A stretch of 64,000 nt of DNA, from NCBI GenBank assembly GCA_036971475.1, contig JBAIZL010000006.1:132655731-132719730 (forward strand). The letters run 5' to 3'. A model generated the notes under the pieces. The model was not told where the DNA came from. It did no database searches and saw only the letters and a program-made list of their open reading frames with translations. The position numbers and the translations under genes are program-made. Within the stretch, counting starts at the first letter, position 1, and each line of letters begins with the position of its first letter. Origin of the DNA: Prosapia bicincta. Taxonomy: Eukaryota > Arthropoda > Insecta > Hemiptera > Cercopidae. Below, in pieces: positions 1 through 11,060 of this stretch.

Positions 1-660
1 TATTTGTGTTTCATTATGGGCATTTCGTATGATCTCAATAAATGAAAATTTGAAACTAAGACAGGCCTTATCAAGTAATTTTATAACTAAATTTAGACGT
101 TAGAACAAGATAGTTGTTAGGTGAAACTGAATTTAAAAGATTGTTATAAATAGTAAATCTTTTTTATCGAATAAAGGAATTATTTGATTTTATTCATTAA
201 ACTTTGGAATAAGATTTACACTGCCCTAATAAGGACAGTGCGCTTATTGGAAGACTCAGTTCCACAAGGAGAATAATTTGAAAGCAACTGGAGATTTTAA
301 AAGGCTTTAGAAGTGGCAGAAATAATACTATTCTGATAAAAAGTGAATAAAATAATTTCATTTGATTTTCATTTTAGTTATGTAAGAAATGAGAGGTATA
401 AAAAATATGCTAATTAATTGTTACATCGTTAATTTAGTATAAAGATAGGCTATATCTACAGGACGCGTTATATTATAATGTTTAAATTAGAAATAATAGG
501 ATAAAATAAGGTATTAATATGGGTAAAATATACTTAAAAAGGAATACGTAAATTATATAAATAACAAAGAAATCAAAATTTAGTAAAACTATACAGGTAA
601 ATTTTTAATTTACTCAATTTTTTTTACAAAATCAGGTGCCCCTAGCAGGGAGTTTGTGTT

Positions 661-709
<49 letters not shown>

Positions 710-884
710 TTAATATTGATCTTTAACATATTTTTAACTGTATATTTAAAATATAATAAATATAAATGATTTCAATTACAAAACTGTTATTCCCATAACT
801 ATTTTTATTTAAAACTTTAAATTATTTTTTAAATTTAAATTATAAACTGCTGTTAATCTAAACCAGAATAAAAATAATACTTAC
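1..884 (-). other. AT-rich non-coding sequence, probable intron 1 of the minus-strand gene
   Basis: No convincing exon or long open frame is visible on either strand. If the exon at 885-935 is real, this stretch is the 5' part of its first intron (minus strand), with the acceptor and exon 2 left of the window. It contains the (TG)n microsatellite. That it is intronic is an inference from the donor site at 884-879. Confidence 0.5.
665..705. repeat. (TG)n microsatellite
   Basis: About 20 uninterrupted TG dinucleotides lie in AT-rich sequence, probably inside the first intron of the minus-strand gene. Confidence 0.97.
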
Positions 885-935
885 AGCCACACTCCCTACA
901 AACACGGCAAGTAAGACGAACGAGAAGTTACTCAT
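885..935 (-). CDS. first coding exon of a secreted protein (partial gene, signal peptide)
   Basis: On the minus strand an ATG at 935-933 in good context (ACATC before it) opens 17 codons, MSNFSFVLLAVFVGSVA. The exon then runs straight into a consensus donor, GTAAGT, at 884-879. The peptide has a short polar start followed by a hydrophobic core ending in small residues, which is the pattern of a cleaved secretory signal. A TATA box lies about 45 bp upstream of the ATG. Short first exons that break the signal peptide are common in insect cuticle-protein and other small secreted-protein genes. That family link is analogy only, because the mature protein is outside the window. The splice is in phase 0. 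The exon is too short to stand out as an open frame; the support is the combination of TATA box, ATG, signal peptide and donor in the right order and spacing. Confidence 0.65.
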
Positions 936-979
936 GATGTCTAGAAGATCAATGGTGCCTTCTCCTGCCACTACACCTG

Positions 980-988
980 TATATATAG
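980..988 (-). promoter_or_regulatory. TATA box of the minus-strand gene
   Basis: The minus strand reads CTATATATA. At the usual spacing of 25-32 bp, transcription would start near 950-960, giving a 5' leader of only about 15-25 nt before the ATG at 935. I saw no clear initiator motif, so the start site is inferred from spacing. Confidence 0.6.
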
Positions 989-999
989 CTCAAGTCCTA

Positions 1000-2480
1000 C
1001 ACGTCAGAATAGACCGCCGGGCCTAACGAGCTTAGGCTTATCATTAACCACGCCCTAATAAAATTTAACCATAAAATTAGGAATTCTAATAAATAGAACA
1101 ATAGCAATTATTGAATTCTGATATAATGGCATCAATTAAAATTATTTACACTGCGAAAATGTTTCTGCTTTTACAAATCTTAAAACTTAACAAATATTTC
1201 AACTGAACGGTTTTTTCTAATTTCTCAAGACATATTTATATATTATTAATAAATTTAAAATATTTCAAAAACAATAATAGTTTTATTATATACTCTTGCT
1301 TTGAAATGTTTTAATTTTATTAATTGTATTATATAGTTTGATTTTTCGCCAGGTTAAAAAGCAACTTAGTAAGAGAAAAATTTTAAAGGATGTATTAAGT
1401 AGAGTGTATGAAAATATTTAGGGTTGTATGCATTTAAACAAGAAAATATAGTTTTTGTCCCTTTGCTTAAAAGTTATTAACACCTGAATTATCAACGCCA
1501 AAAAGTTAAAAATAAACATTTTACCTCTTCCTAATTACGAAAGCCGGTTTTGTGTTCTTATGAAATGAAATAATTGAACGTATGGACACAAAATGTCTTC
1601 ACTACTCTTGTGTATGGGTGTAAAATGAAAGGCTAATATGAATATTCTTTAAAAAACTCAGTAACTTTATGTGTTTGTATCTTACAGTAATATCGCATTC
1701 AATAGTTCCTAATATAATAAATGCTTAGTGAAGAAATAGTACATGCAGAATATTTATACCTAATTGATGATTGTTATACCAAAAATACGTCAAAAATAAT
1801 CTTGTTATTTTATAAGTAAATATAAAATGTTTTCCAAAATATGACTTGGAAATATAACAAATATTTTTAATTTTTAGATTGTTTTTCAAAAGAGTTAGAT
1901 GGATATGCTTTGTTATTCTGTCACACAAATTTACTTCTCTTGATCCTAAGTATATATCTTCGTATTTAAACTGTAGGATTGATATAATACACTCCATCTT
2001 CCTCAGGTCACAATGGAAACGTATTTTCCATTAGAAATACTCACTTGCAGCTGAATAAACCGAGAGGTACGCACGACATCTTTATGATTGGCTCGTTATT
2101 AAGTGTAAACTTATGCAAACAGAAAATTTAATGAGTAAACTTGGCTATGTTTTATGATTGTCAATATATATTTTGGTTTATTATTTTACTTACCTATTTC
2201 AAACCTATTTAAGAATTTTTCAAGTTTTGACTCAAATATTAAATGTCATTTATCAATTATACCATTCAATTAATTTGTAGTAATATTTCTAAAGTAATTT
2301 TTTTATGTTAACTGTTAACAGGCATATTGTAGGTAGACAGAGAATTAAATAAATATGTATTCCTTTAATTTATAAACAATTTGACAAGATGGTCATTACA
2401 ACTGACGGATTACAACTTATGCCAGTGAGGAGATTGTCAAAGAAAAAAAAAATAATAAAAAAAGGAGATGTCACATGTTT
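1000..2480. other. AT-rich upstream region of the minus-strand gene, no gene seen
   Basis: This is AT-rich sequence with only chance open frames, such as a 90-residue frame at 1725-1997 (minus) with no recognisable domain. It would hold any distal promoter elements of the gene at 885-935. One weak exon-like candidate at 2045-2079 is discussed under findings. Confidence 0.6.
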
Positions 2481-2670
2481 TCCATTGTTGACGCGTTTTG
2501 AAATGACTACATTTTTAAAACTTAAATAGTTCAGTTCGCCCAAATATTGAGTTCGTCTTTATTTTAGTTTTGAGTGAACTCAATGTGTCTTAAAGATGCA
2601 CTCAATATTTATGCGAACAGTGCTATTTAACCTTTGAAAAGGGAGTAATTCCGAAACGCGTCAAAAAAGG
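2481..2670. repeat. foldback (MITE-like) inverted repeat
   Basis: A left arm of about 85 bp (2481-2565) and a right arm of about 80 bp (2591-2670) are imperfect reverse complements. The outer match includes TTGACGCGTTT on the left against AAACGCGTCAA on the right, and the inner match includes AATATTGAGT against ACTCAATATT. The spacer is about 25 bp. It has no coding capacity. The arms differ by scattered substitutions, so it is old. No clear target-site duplication was seen. Confidence 0.7.
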
Positions 2671-2770
2671 AAATTATTTTGTTGTTAGTAAAGGCAAAAA
2701 AATGTACTCGAATATTGTAATGTTTGGAAAGGCAGAAAAATGTACTCAAATATACACTAATGTTCCTAAA
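2620..2770 (+). repeat. copy 1 of a dispersed repeat (copy 2 at 53725-53835)
   Basis: The segment overlaps the right arm of the foldback and continues past it. It shares GAATATTGTAATGTT and a series of flanking matches, in the same order, with 53725-53835. Inside this copy the string AAAAATGTACTC occurs twice, at about 2698 and 2737. It is a family of unknown element. Confidence 0.6.
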
Positions 2771-2930
2771 AGAAGTCGTATAATAAGAATTTCACTTTTT
2801 GTGTAAATCAAAATAAAAACTTATTTTATTTAAGTACAAAAATATCAATAAAACGGAAGTTTATTTTATAGTGAATAAAATATAGAAAGAAATAGAACCA
2901 TACAAGAAACATTTTTTTTAGAAATCAAAT

Positions 2931-3144
2931 GTATACATTATTTTTTAAATAAATAAAACATGTTAACCATCAAAACAAATTATCCTCATATAGATCGTTA
3001 TGTAGATTTCAATTGTAAAGCAATCATCTTTACAAGAAATCATTACAAGTATCGAAGACGATTACTTTGCAATCGAAATCTACATAAGGATAAAACGTTT
3101 TGATGGTAAAGAGGTTTTATTTATTTAAAATAGAAAATTACATC
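2931..3144. repeat. second foldback element, long inverted repeat
   Basis: The left arm is about 2931-3030 and the right arm about 3055-3144, with a loop of about 25 bp. Paired blocks include TTATGTAGATTTC against GAAATCTACATAA, ACCATCAAAAC against GTTTTGATGGT, and AAATAAATAAAAC against GTTTTATTTATTT. An extra stretch of about 11 bp in the left arm breaks the pairing. It has no open frame. The structure is that of a MITE or a snap-back insertion, and it sits 150 bp from a transposase relic. Confidence 0.75.
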
Positions 3145-3289
3145 ACAGTTGCTCAAAGCTGTTATTGTAAAGAAACCAATTATATTATAACGTTTGCAGC
3201 AAAACTAACGTTACTGAAACAGATGTAAGATTTTATTTCATTTCATTTAAATAGTTTTACGAACACATACAGTTAAATTCAGTCAAATA

Positions 3290-3954
3290 GGTTAGACTCT
3301 AGTATAAACAAACTCTACATGAACGCCTTTCCATTTGAGGGAATACTCATAACGTTTTTGAAGGTTTTGGATCATTTTGGTGAAGGTGGGCTGTTCTGTG
3401 CTCAGTATACACATGGCGATTCTTTCCTAGATTTGGACGCGGGTAGTTGGTGGGTCATCCCGGAAAATCTTCTCCTTCATCATTCCCCAGACGTAGGCTT
3501 AAGATCGGGGGAGTGGGCTGGGTAAGGAAAATTTGGTCTAAAGGAAATGAGGCGTTTTCAAAAAGTTTCTTGAAGGAAATAAATGTTGTCTAAGGCAGTG
3601 TGGCTGGTTGTGCCATCTTGCTTGAACAATTGTGAACCAAAATGCAGGTTTTAACATTCCTGAGGTCTCATATTAGGTTTCTTTTCGGCGACTGTAACAT
3701 TTTTCTGCGGTTTTCACTTGCAGTTTTTGGGTGACCTGAAAAGCAATTCCTCTGTGCCAAATAACTGCCTGATCTTCGAAATATATCAACAATATCAGCA
3801 ATAATAGTTACAGCGTCACTAGGTAGGTCTTGTGAAATTGTTCCTGGAAGCGTAGTACAGTGTGTGACAAACTCGGCCCAACCGCACAACCAGTTCCACA
3901 TGAGCGATAATAATGCTCTACGATAAATGCTTTCTTTGCAGTAGTTAGCACCAT
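3290..3954 (-). pseudogene. Tc1/mariner-like DDE transposase, decayed and internally deleted
   Basis: Reading the minus strand from an ATG at 3954, the first residues (MVLTTAKKAFIVEHYYRS) match the N-terminal helix-turn-helix start of arthropod Tc1/mariner-like (IS630-superfamily) transposases. After frameshifts, a second HTH-like block with an RRSGS...SGHPKT...SPKR pattern lies at about 3668-3790. Next comes the second catalytic block, QDGTTSHTA, with its Asp codon near 3615. The third block, HSPDL followed by a displaced WG, lies at about 3480-3516, and a C-terminal tail ends at a stop near 3292. Family members are about 340 codons; only about 220 codons' worth of sequence remains, so the middle, including the first catalytic Asp, appears deleted. 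There are several in-frame stops and at least two frameshifts. It cannot encode an active enzyme. Open frames on the opposite strand (3319-3525) are shadows. Confidence 0.75.
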
Positions 3955-5358
3955 GTCAGTGGAAACTAACCTCAAATTAATACGTCAACACGAATACGCG
4001 GCTACAATCAAAAGTAGGTACAGCTAATCGAGAAGGCAACTAGAACCTATTCAGTTGCAGTACTGCTGATTTAGGCACTTACAGTATTTATGGAATCCTA
4101 CATTATAACAAATACTGAACAGCCCTTAAATAGTAAAATAGATTCGTTACACCCCTTTCAATGGAGCTAGAGTCTTATTGATATTTCTTTGAATAAATAA
4201 AACAAGTTTTCATTTTGAAGTATAAAAGAGACACGAGAATACAAGGACGGCCGCTAAGAGGGCGCAACTCTTAGCAAAGTTTACACTGTGCGCTAGACTG
4301 AAAATGGCATAATGTATTCTCTTTCGCTATGTTTATAGTGCTACAGCTGAAAACTATTAGAATCTTCCAACTGTTGTAGGGGGAAACTCTTGAAAACGCC
4401 AATATTGATGAATCGGAAGAAGGGCTGAAGGGAAGAACGTGCTAATCTCGCTATGAATCGTATATAACATATAGCATAACAGTTTGCTATATATGACTAT
4501 TACATGTAAGTCTACGCGAGGCTTATTAATAAATTGCTAGAAAGAGTTATTGTTGCAAAGAGTAATAGCTACAGAAGCTTTCAGAACTTAAAATGACATC
4601 TTCTCTCAAAGCAAAAAGATGTAATAAGAAAGTTCGGTTTATTGAAGGACATATATGTGATCAATAGCTATAATTGTTTAAAATCGGGGTTCTCTACATT
4701 CCAGGCTCTGCATCCCTCTCTATAACACTAACATTAGGTCGCCCCTTCCATTTACATTTGGGCAAGAATTACAATCTGAGTATGAAACTGAAGCTGATTA
4801 GGACAATAAAAACCTCAGGTATTTTTTAAACTTAAATATAAATATATTAGTTACATAAATATATCTCGCCATGCAACCTATGAAGCTGCTATCATAGGCT
4901 CCCTTATCAAACGTTATTTTCTGTGAAGGCATTACTGAAAAAGTCAAGTTTTACCTTGTTTAACCTATCACTATAAAGTGCTGGGCCAAGGTACTTAATA
5001 TATAAATAAAATAAACACATTAACCAAAATACGCGATTTTTTTACTAATGTAAAATAACCCGTAAATATTCAAGGAAAACACACATTTTTCTCTATATAA
5101 ATGTTTCAGTCCTAAGTCATGTCTCTTAATGCACCAACTTTTAAAATAACATTCTCGAAAACATCCACTGGTCTACATACAACCCTTGGTATTTATTATG
5201 GTTTTTAAATCCAGGGGGCCGCCGATCCCTCATCGCCCCAGGGTATGGACTTCCATGACTGCAATCCTGCATGATAAACTTGATTTAAGCCTTATGAAAT
5301 GTAGGTTGTAGGTTATACCTTAAAAAAATGTTAAAAGTTCATAACTTATGTAAACCTA

Positions 5359-5359
<1 letters not shown>
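3955..5359. other. unique AT-rich sequence, no gene seen
   Basis: No open frame of note and no RNA gene signature are present. A perfect 8-bp stem with a 7-nt loop occurs at 4253-4275 (GCTAAGAG / CTCTTAGC). The string GGGGTTCTC at 4686-4694 resembles the start of the hAT-like terminus seen at 7758, but it diverges after nine bases. Confidence 0.6.
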
Positions 5360-5443
<84 letters not shown>

Positions 5444-5457
5444 CGCGCACGCGCACA
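5360..5457. repeat. (CA)n microsatellite with ACGCGC end
   Basis: Nearly 100 bp of CA dinucleotides carry two CAT interruptions near 5399-5410 and end in a short alternating purine-pyrimidine ACGCGC stretch. It lies 75 bp before the 66-bp satellite. Confidence 0.97.
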
Positions 5458-5533
5458 ATCATAAGTTCACATACGCGCTATATATACATATATAGTTTTC
5501 ACTATCAAATAGATATAAGGACTATATAATAAA

Positions 5534-7587
5534 GCAAGACTCCTGCCTATACTCCAGAGAGGTTATCCTTGAGACCCTAACTCAAGTAACAAGAGTCTAG
5601 CAAGACTCCCGCCTATGCTCCAGAGAGGTTATCCTTGAGACCCTAACTCAAGTAACAAGAGTCTAGCAAGACTCCTGCCTATGCTCCAGAGAGGTTATCC
5701 TTGAGACCCTAACTCAAGTAACAAGAATCTAGTAAGACTCCTGCCTATGCTCCAGAGAGGTTATCCTTGAGACCCTAACACAAGTAACAAGAGTCTAGCA
5801 AGACTCCTGCCTATGCTCCAGAGAGGTTATCCTTGAGACCCTGACACAAGTAACAAGAGTCTAGCAAGACTCCTGCCTATGCTCCAGAGAGGTTATCCTT
5901 GAGACCCTGACACAAGTAACAAGAGTCTAGCAAGACTCCTGCCTATGCTCCACAGAGGTTATCCTTGAGACCCTAACACAAGTAACAAGAGTCTAGCAAG
6001 ACTCCTGCCTATGCTCCAGAGAGGTTATCCTTGAGACCCTAACTCAAGTAACAAGAATCTAGTAAGACTCCTGCCTATGCTCCAGAGAGGTTATCCTTGA
6101 GACCCTGACACAAGTAACAAGAGTCTAGCAAGACTCCTGCCTATGCTCCAGAGAGGTTATCCTTGAGACCCTAACTCAAGTAACAAGAGTCTAGTAAGAC
6201 TCCTGCCTATGCTCCAGAGAGGTTATCCTTGAGACCCTGACACAAGTAACAAGAGTCTAGCAAGACTCCTGCCTATGCTCCAGAGAGGTTATCCTTGAGA
6301 CCCTAACTCAAGTAACAAGAGTCTAGCAAGACTCCTGCCTATGCTCCAGAGAGGTTATCCTTGAGACCCTAACACAAGTAACAAGAGTCTAGCAAGACTC
6401 CTGCCTATGCTCCAGAGAGGTTATCCTTGAGACCCTAACACAAGTAACAAGAGTCTAGCAAGACTCCTGCCTATGCTCCAGAGAGGTTATCCTTGAGACC
6501 CTAACACAAGTAACAAGAGTCTAGCAAGACTCCTGCCTATGCTCCAGAGAGGTTATCCTTGAGACCCTAACTCAAGTAACAAGAGTCTAGCAAGACTCCT
6601 GCCTATGCTCCAGAGAGGTTATCCTTGAGACCCTAACACAAGTAACAAGAGTCTAGCAAGACTCCTGCCTATGCTCCAGAGAGGTTATCCTTGAGACCCT
6701 AACTCAAGTAACAAGAGTCTAGCAAGACTCCTGCCTATGCTCCAGAGAGGTTATCCTTGAGACCCTAACACAAGTAACAAGAGTCTAGCAAGACTCCTGC
6801 CTATGCTCCAGAGAGGTTATCCTTGAGACCCTAACTCAAGTAACAAGAGTCTAGCAAGACTCCTGCCTATGCTCCAGAGAGGTTATCCTTGAGACCCTAA
6901 CACAAGTAACAAGAGTCTAGCAAGACTCCTGCCTATGCTCCAGAGAGGTTATCCTTGAGACCCTAACACAAGCAACAAGAGTCTAGCAAGACTCCTGCCT
7001 ATGCTCCAGAGAGGTTATCCTTGAGACCCTAACTCAAGTAACAAGAGTCTAGCAAGACTCCTGCCTATGCTCCACAGAGGTTATCCTTGAGACCCTAACA
7101 CAAGTAACAAGAGTCTAGCAAGACTCCTGCCTATACTCCAGAGAGGTTATCCTTGAGACCCTAACACAAGTAACAAGAGTCTAGCAAGACTCCTGCCTAT
7201 GCTCCAGAGAGGTTATCCTTGAGACCCTAACACAAGTAACAAGAGTCTAGCAAGACTCCTGCCTATGCTCCAGAGAGGTTATCCTTGAGACCCTAACTCA
7301 AGTAACAAGAGTCTAGTAAGACTCCTGCCTATGCTCCAGAGAGGTTATCCTTGAGACCCTAACACAAGTAACAAGAGTCTAGCAAGACTCCTGCCTATGC
7401 TCCAGAGAGGGGTTCCTTGAGAACCTAACACAAGTAACAAGAGTCTAGCAAGACTCCTGCCTATGCTCCAGAGAGGTTATCCTTGAGACCCTAACACAAG
7501 TAACAAGAGTCTAGCAAGACTCCTGCCTATGCTCCAGAGAGGTTATCCTTGAGACCCTAACTCAAGTAACAAGAGTCTAGCAAGACT
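5534..7587. repeat. 66-bp satellite array, 31 complete units
   Basis: Units begin with GCAAGACTCCTGCCTATGCT and end with AACAAGAGTCTA. From the first unit at 5534 to the partial unit at 7580 the distance is 2,046 bp, exactly 31 x 66, so there is no net insertion or deletion. Units differ by a few recurrent substitutions: GCAAG or GTAAG at the start, and AACTC, AACAC or GACAC near base 47. One unit (starting 7382) carries a GGGGTTCC cluster change. The AACTC/AACAC states alternate in units 16-21, suggesting a dimeric sub-period. The paired markers GAATCTA and GTAAG recur five units apart (units 3/4 and 8/9). All six frames have stops. Confidence 0.98.
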
Positions 7588-7758
7588 AAATAAACATTCG
7601 TCAGAGGACAACGACGTACTTCAGTACGCACACGTCACGTCAGTCTACTCGCTGGTACACCTTATTGTAGTCACACACCTATGTCTGTAGGCAGTTTCAG
7701 TACACTTATAAAATCCTCTCCTAAAAACCCTCTACGCCACCCAGTTTGAGAACCCCTG
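7588..7758 (-). mobile_element. possible hAT-like element terminus
   Basis: The minus strand from 7758 begins CAGGGGTTCTCAAACTGGG. This resembles the terminal inverted repeats of many hAT-superfamily elements, which commonly start CAGGGGTTCTCAA or CAGTGGTTCTCAA. The 170 bp between it and the 66-bp array would be subterminal sequence. No matching opposite end with an 8-bp target duplication was found (the flank after 7758 is ACTTGAGG), so the identity rests on the terminus alone. Confidence 0.45.
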
Positions 7759-8787
7759 ACTTGAGGTTTATTTTAAAAAATATAATTGGTGGGACGCTTT
7801 TGTATTTCTAGACAAGTTCCAACAAAGAAATTTTGGGCCCCAGGGCAAACATGAGTACCATTACTTCCAACATACATCAATTTAACCTTGTGTTTTGTAT
7901 GACATTGTAAATCCATTATTGTTACCGCAATAAAGGCAACGAGGCCTACTGAATCTAATCTTTAAATGATTGGATTTGTTTAATTAAACTGCCATTCTTT
8001 TACAGCAATAAGATATTAGTTTTTTGTGAATAGAACATTAAAAGCTTGAATAATTGCACATTGTACTTTTCATACTTTATTCACTTTAAATTTTTTTATG
8101 GATCTCGCCACTCGTGTAATTATTTCCACAGTAATAAAACACCAACTCGGCCAGGCCTGCCAAGGCTTGTTAAAAAGCATACGAAAGTCTTAAAAACTGA
8201 ACGTGCTTAAGAAAAAATAATTTTTACATTATATAACTGAATCACTATTTAAGGTTTAGCTTGTATAGAAGACTTGTGGCCATTAAGTATTCTATACGCT
8301 CTAAGAATACGTGTAGCCTATAACTTAGAATTGTCCTACCCTAAAAATATACGGCCTTCAGATTAGTAGAGAGGTGTACTTAGGTCATAGTCAAGGCAGT
8401 TCTGTGTGGCTTAAACACAGTGAGGGAAATATTAATTGCAGTGTTAAATGAATAAATTTTAAAATAAAGTAATTTCTACCCAGGTGTCTACGTTTTCAAT
8501 AACTTGATCCATATGAAATTATTGAATGAAATTTTACAGATAATTTCTTTCACTTCTTTCAGTAAATTGTATATAAATACCTGCAAATCTATTCGATTCC
8601 ATCTTTTCTTGAGCCACTATTTTTTAACTGAAAATTGTATCTCATAATTGTCTTTATGGTCATCATGACTTGGTTGAAAATCAACAGAAAACAACTGTGT
8701 TGGAAATGGGATATGCATCTGTAAACACCAAAGCAGTTAACAAAATGTTCAAGCACGAAAACTTATTCTAAAGTGTATCAGTGTTTA

Positions 8788-8789
<2 letters not shown>
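7759..8789. other. unique AT-rich sequence, no gene seen
   Basis: I see no open frame, repeat or RNA gene here that I can support. Confidence 0.6.

Positions 8790-8843
<54 letters not shown>
8790..8843. repeat. (AT)n microsatellite
   Basis: About 26 uninterrupted AT dinucleotides, self-complementary and able to form a cruciform. Confidence 0.98.
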
Positions 8844-8846
<3 letters not shown>

Positions 8847-10734
8847 TATAAGAATAACTTTCCGATATTCCACGCAATAAATACTGGTGATTTTGGTTTC
8901 TGATTTAAAATATTGTGAAACTCTGTCTTTAAAAAGTAATTGACTGTTATATTTTTTGCTTATTTGAGTTGCTTTGTAACAAAGGAGACGAAAATATGCA
9001 TATTAGCTGAATGCCCTTCAGGCTGTCTCATATTCAACTGCAGAAGCCTCCTTTCACTAAAATAAGAAAATCTGCAAACAACATAATAGCCATGGGGAAG
9101 GAATAGCCACTCTGCAACTCTGGAAAGAGTGTGGCGATGAAACAGCAAAAGTGATACAATATATTTCTTCTTACACATCTATTTTCATTTACTACTACAG
9201 AAATTTATGTAATTTAGTAGTAAAAACATTTGTGTGAAAAAATAAGCTAACCCATAAGCTAAACTTAAGATATTAGGGCTGAGAATATAGACATTACTCC
9301 TCCTCTGCCACAACAACGCGCCATTTACAGCATACTACTTACAAACCTGTGGCCCTAAACCATTCTGTGTCCCTGTAATCCGTCAAGTTCCTTAATATTG
9401 CTATATATTAGCACTTTATCCTCTACCCACTATCGCTGCAATTTCCAATGCTAATACAATCTGGTGGCTAAACTAATACATTCAGGCGATGGAGAAAAGA
9501 ATGAAATTGGAATAATTTTGAATTTCCCTGGAAGACTACACAGATAAATTTAAAATATCAGATCTGTGAGCTGCCTACAGATAGGAAACGTACAAAACCA
9601 GAGATGTGAGAAATTAAATATTGTTGCAGTTGTTCAAATCAGTTGGAACAGTTGAAAATCAGAACGGTTGGAAAAGGTTATGTTGTGTGCTAAACACAAA
9701 TGTTTATTTATTACTAATTTTGTGAGAGTTTCTAAAATTGTAAAAGGTTTTAAAACCTACATAAATTTAATATACTTTATATTATTACTTATGTTGAAAT
9801 CGTTTTAAGTGCAAAATTAGTGTCTAAAATAACTGTGTTTGTTGGTGTGACAAAATCATTTTGCTAAATGTTTTTGAATCAAATCGACAAATTTAATATT
9901 TAATGGGAAATGGCATAATAAAATTGAACACGTCAAGACATCTGTCCTGACAACTGAGTTGAAACATAACTTTTTACTCAGACCAGCGTTACTTATTCAT
10001 CTTTATTTACATTTGTACTTAGCATATAATTGCAGTAATATCGTGTCGTAGCTCTATATCTTTGCTTGGTTCAGTTGTTCTTATTAGTTACATTTTCGTA
10101 GTAACACGGCTACACTGACGCTAAATTGCCTACATAACGCCTTGACTGACCCTAAATTGCCTAGAAACGCCGTGTTATATCTCAGTCTGTACAGTACTAT
10201 ATATGTGTACATGGTAAGCCAAATTTACTGTATTTGTTGTATAAATGTCACTGTATGTTGTAAACCTCAAGATTAACTAGTAAACCTTTCATTGAAAAAC
10301 ATGAAGGGGTAAATGTAAGTATTTTGTACAATAACAGAAAGGGTTTTTGGGCTTTTACCACTAAATTTTGAAGATGATGGGAAAATTTTCCAAAATAAAG
10401 ATGTGGAAATTTTACTAATGAGGGATGGCAAATGTGGGTCTTGAGAATAACAAATGAGTATTGCCTTATCATTTTCCTTCTAAGTAAAAGCTTCTCAATT
10501 AAGGTTATGATAGGTTGGGTACAGTTGGATAATATTTAACTTGTCTCTGAGGTTAAGCCTAAGATTAACTGAGATAGTAAACATCCGAAATGAACGATGA
10601 TCACAGAAGACATTTAACACGAAGTGTGTATAAATCCTATGGTTTACTGGATAACCTAAAGACTTACCAATATGAAATAAGTGAACTTTTACAGTAACTT
10701 AAAACAGATTTCCTGATAGTGTATAGCTTTGTGT
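8844..10734. other. unique sequence, no supported gene
   Basis: Short frames at 8960-9178 and 10248-10472 (minus) have no recognisable domain and look like chance. At 10102-10177 a perfect 9-bp inverted repeat (TAACACGGC / GCCGTGTTA) encloses two direct copies of CTAAATTGCCTA, forming a small compound repeat. Confidence 0.55.
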
Positions 10735-10855
10735 GCACGTGCGTCCACGATTGTGTGTGTGTGTGTGTGTGTAAGTATGTGTGTGCGCGTGAGTGTCTGT
10801 GTGTGTGTGTGTGCGTGTTAGTGTGTGAGTTCGTGTGTGTGTGTGTGCGTGTGCG

Positions 10856-10889
<34 letters not shown>

Positions 10890-10904
10890 GTACGCGCGCT
10901 CGTG

Positions 10905-10936
<32 letters not shown>

Positions 10937-10953
10937 CGGGTTTGTGTGTGAGT

Positions 10954-11010
<57 letters not shown>

Positions 11011-11021
11011 TGTGTGTGAGT

Positions 11022-11060
<39 letters not shown>

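Noticed and set aside
1725..1997. 90-residue open frame on the minus strand
   Set aside because: AT-rich low-information peptide (many Ile, Leu, Phe, Lys, Asn) with no domain and no splice context.
3319..3525. 68-residue open frame on the plus strand
   Set aside because: It is antisense to the C-terminal part of the transposase relic, which has clear motifs on the minus strand.
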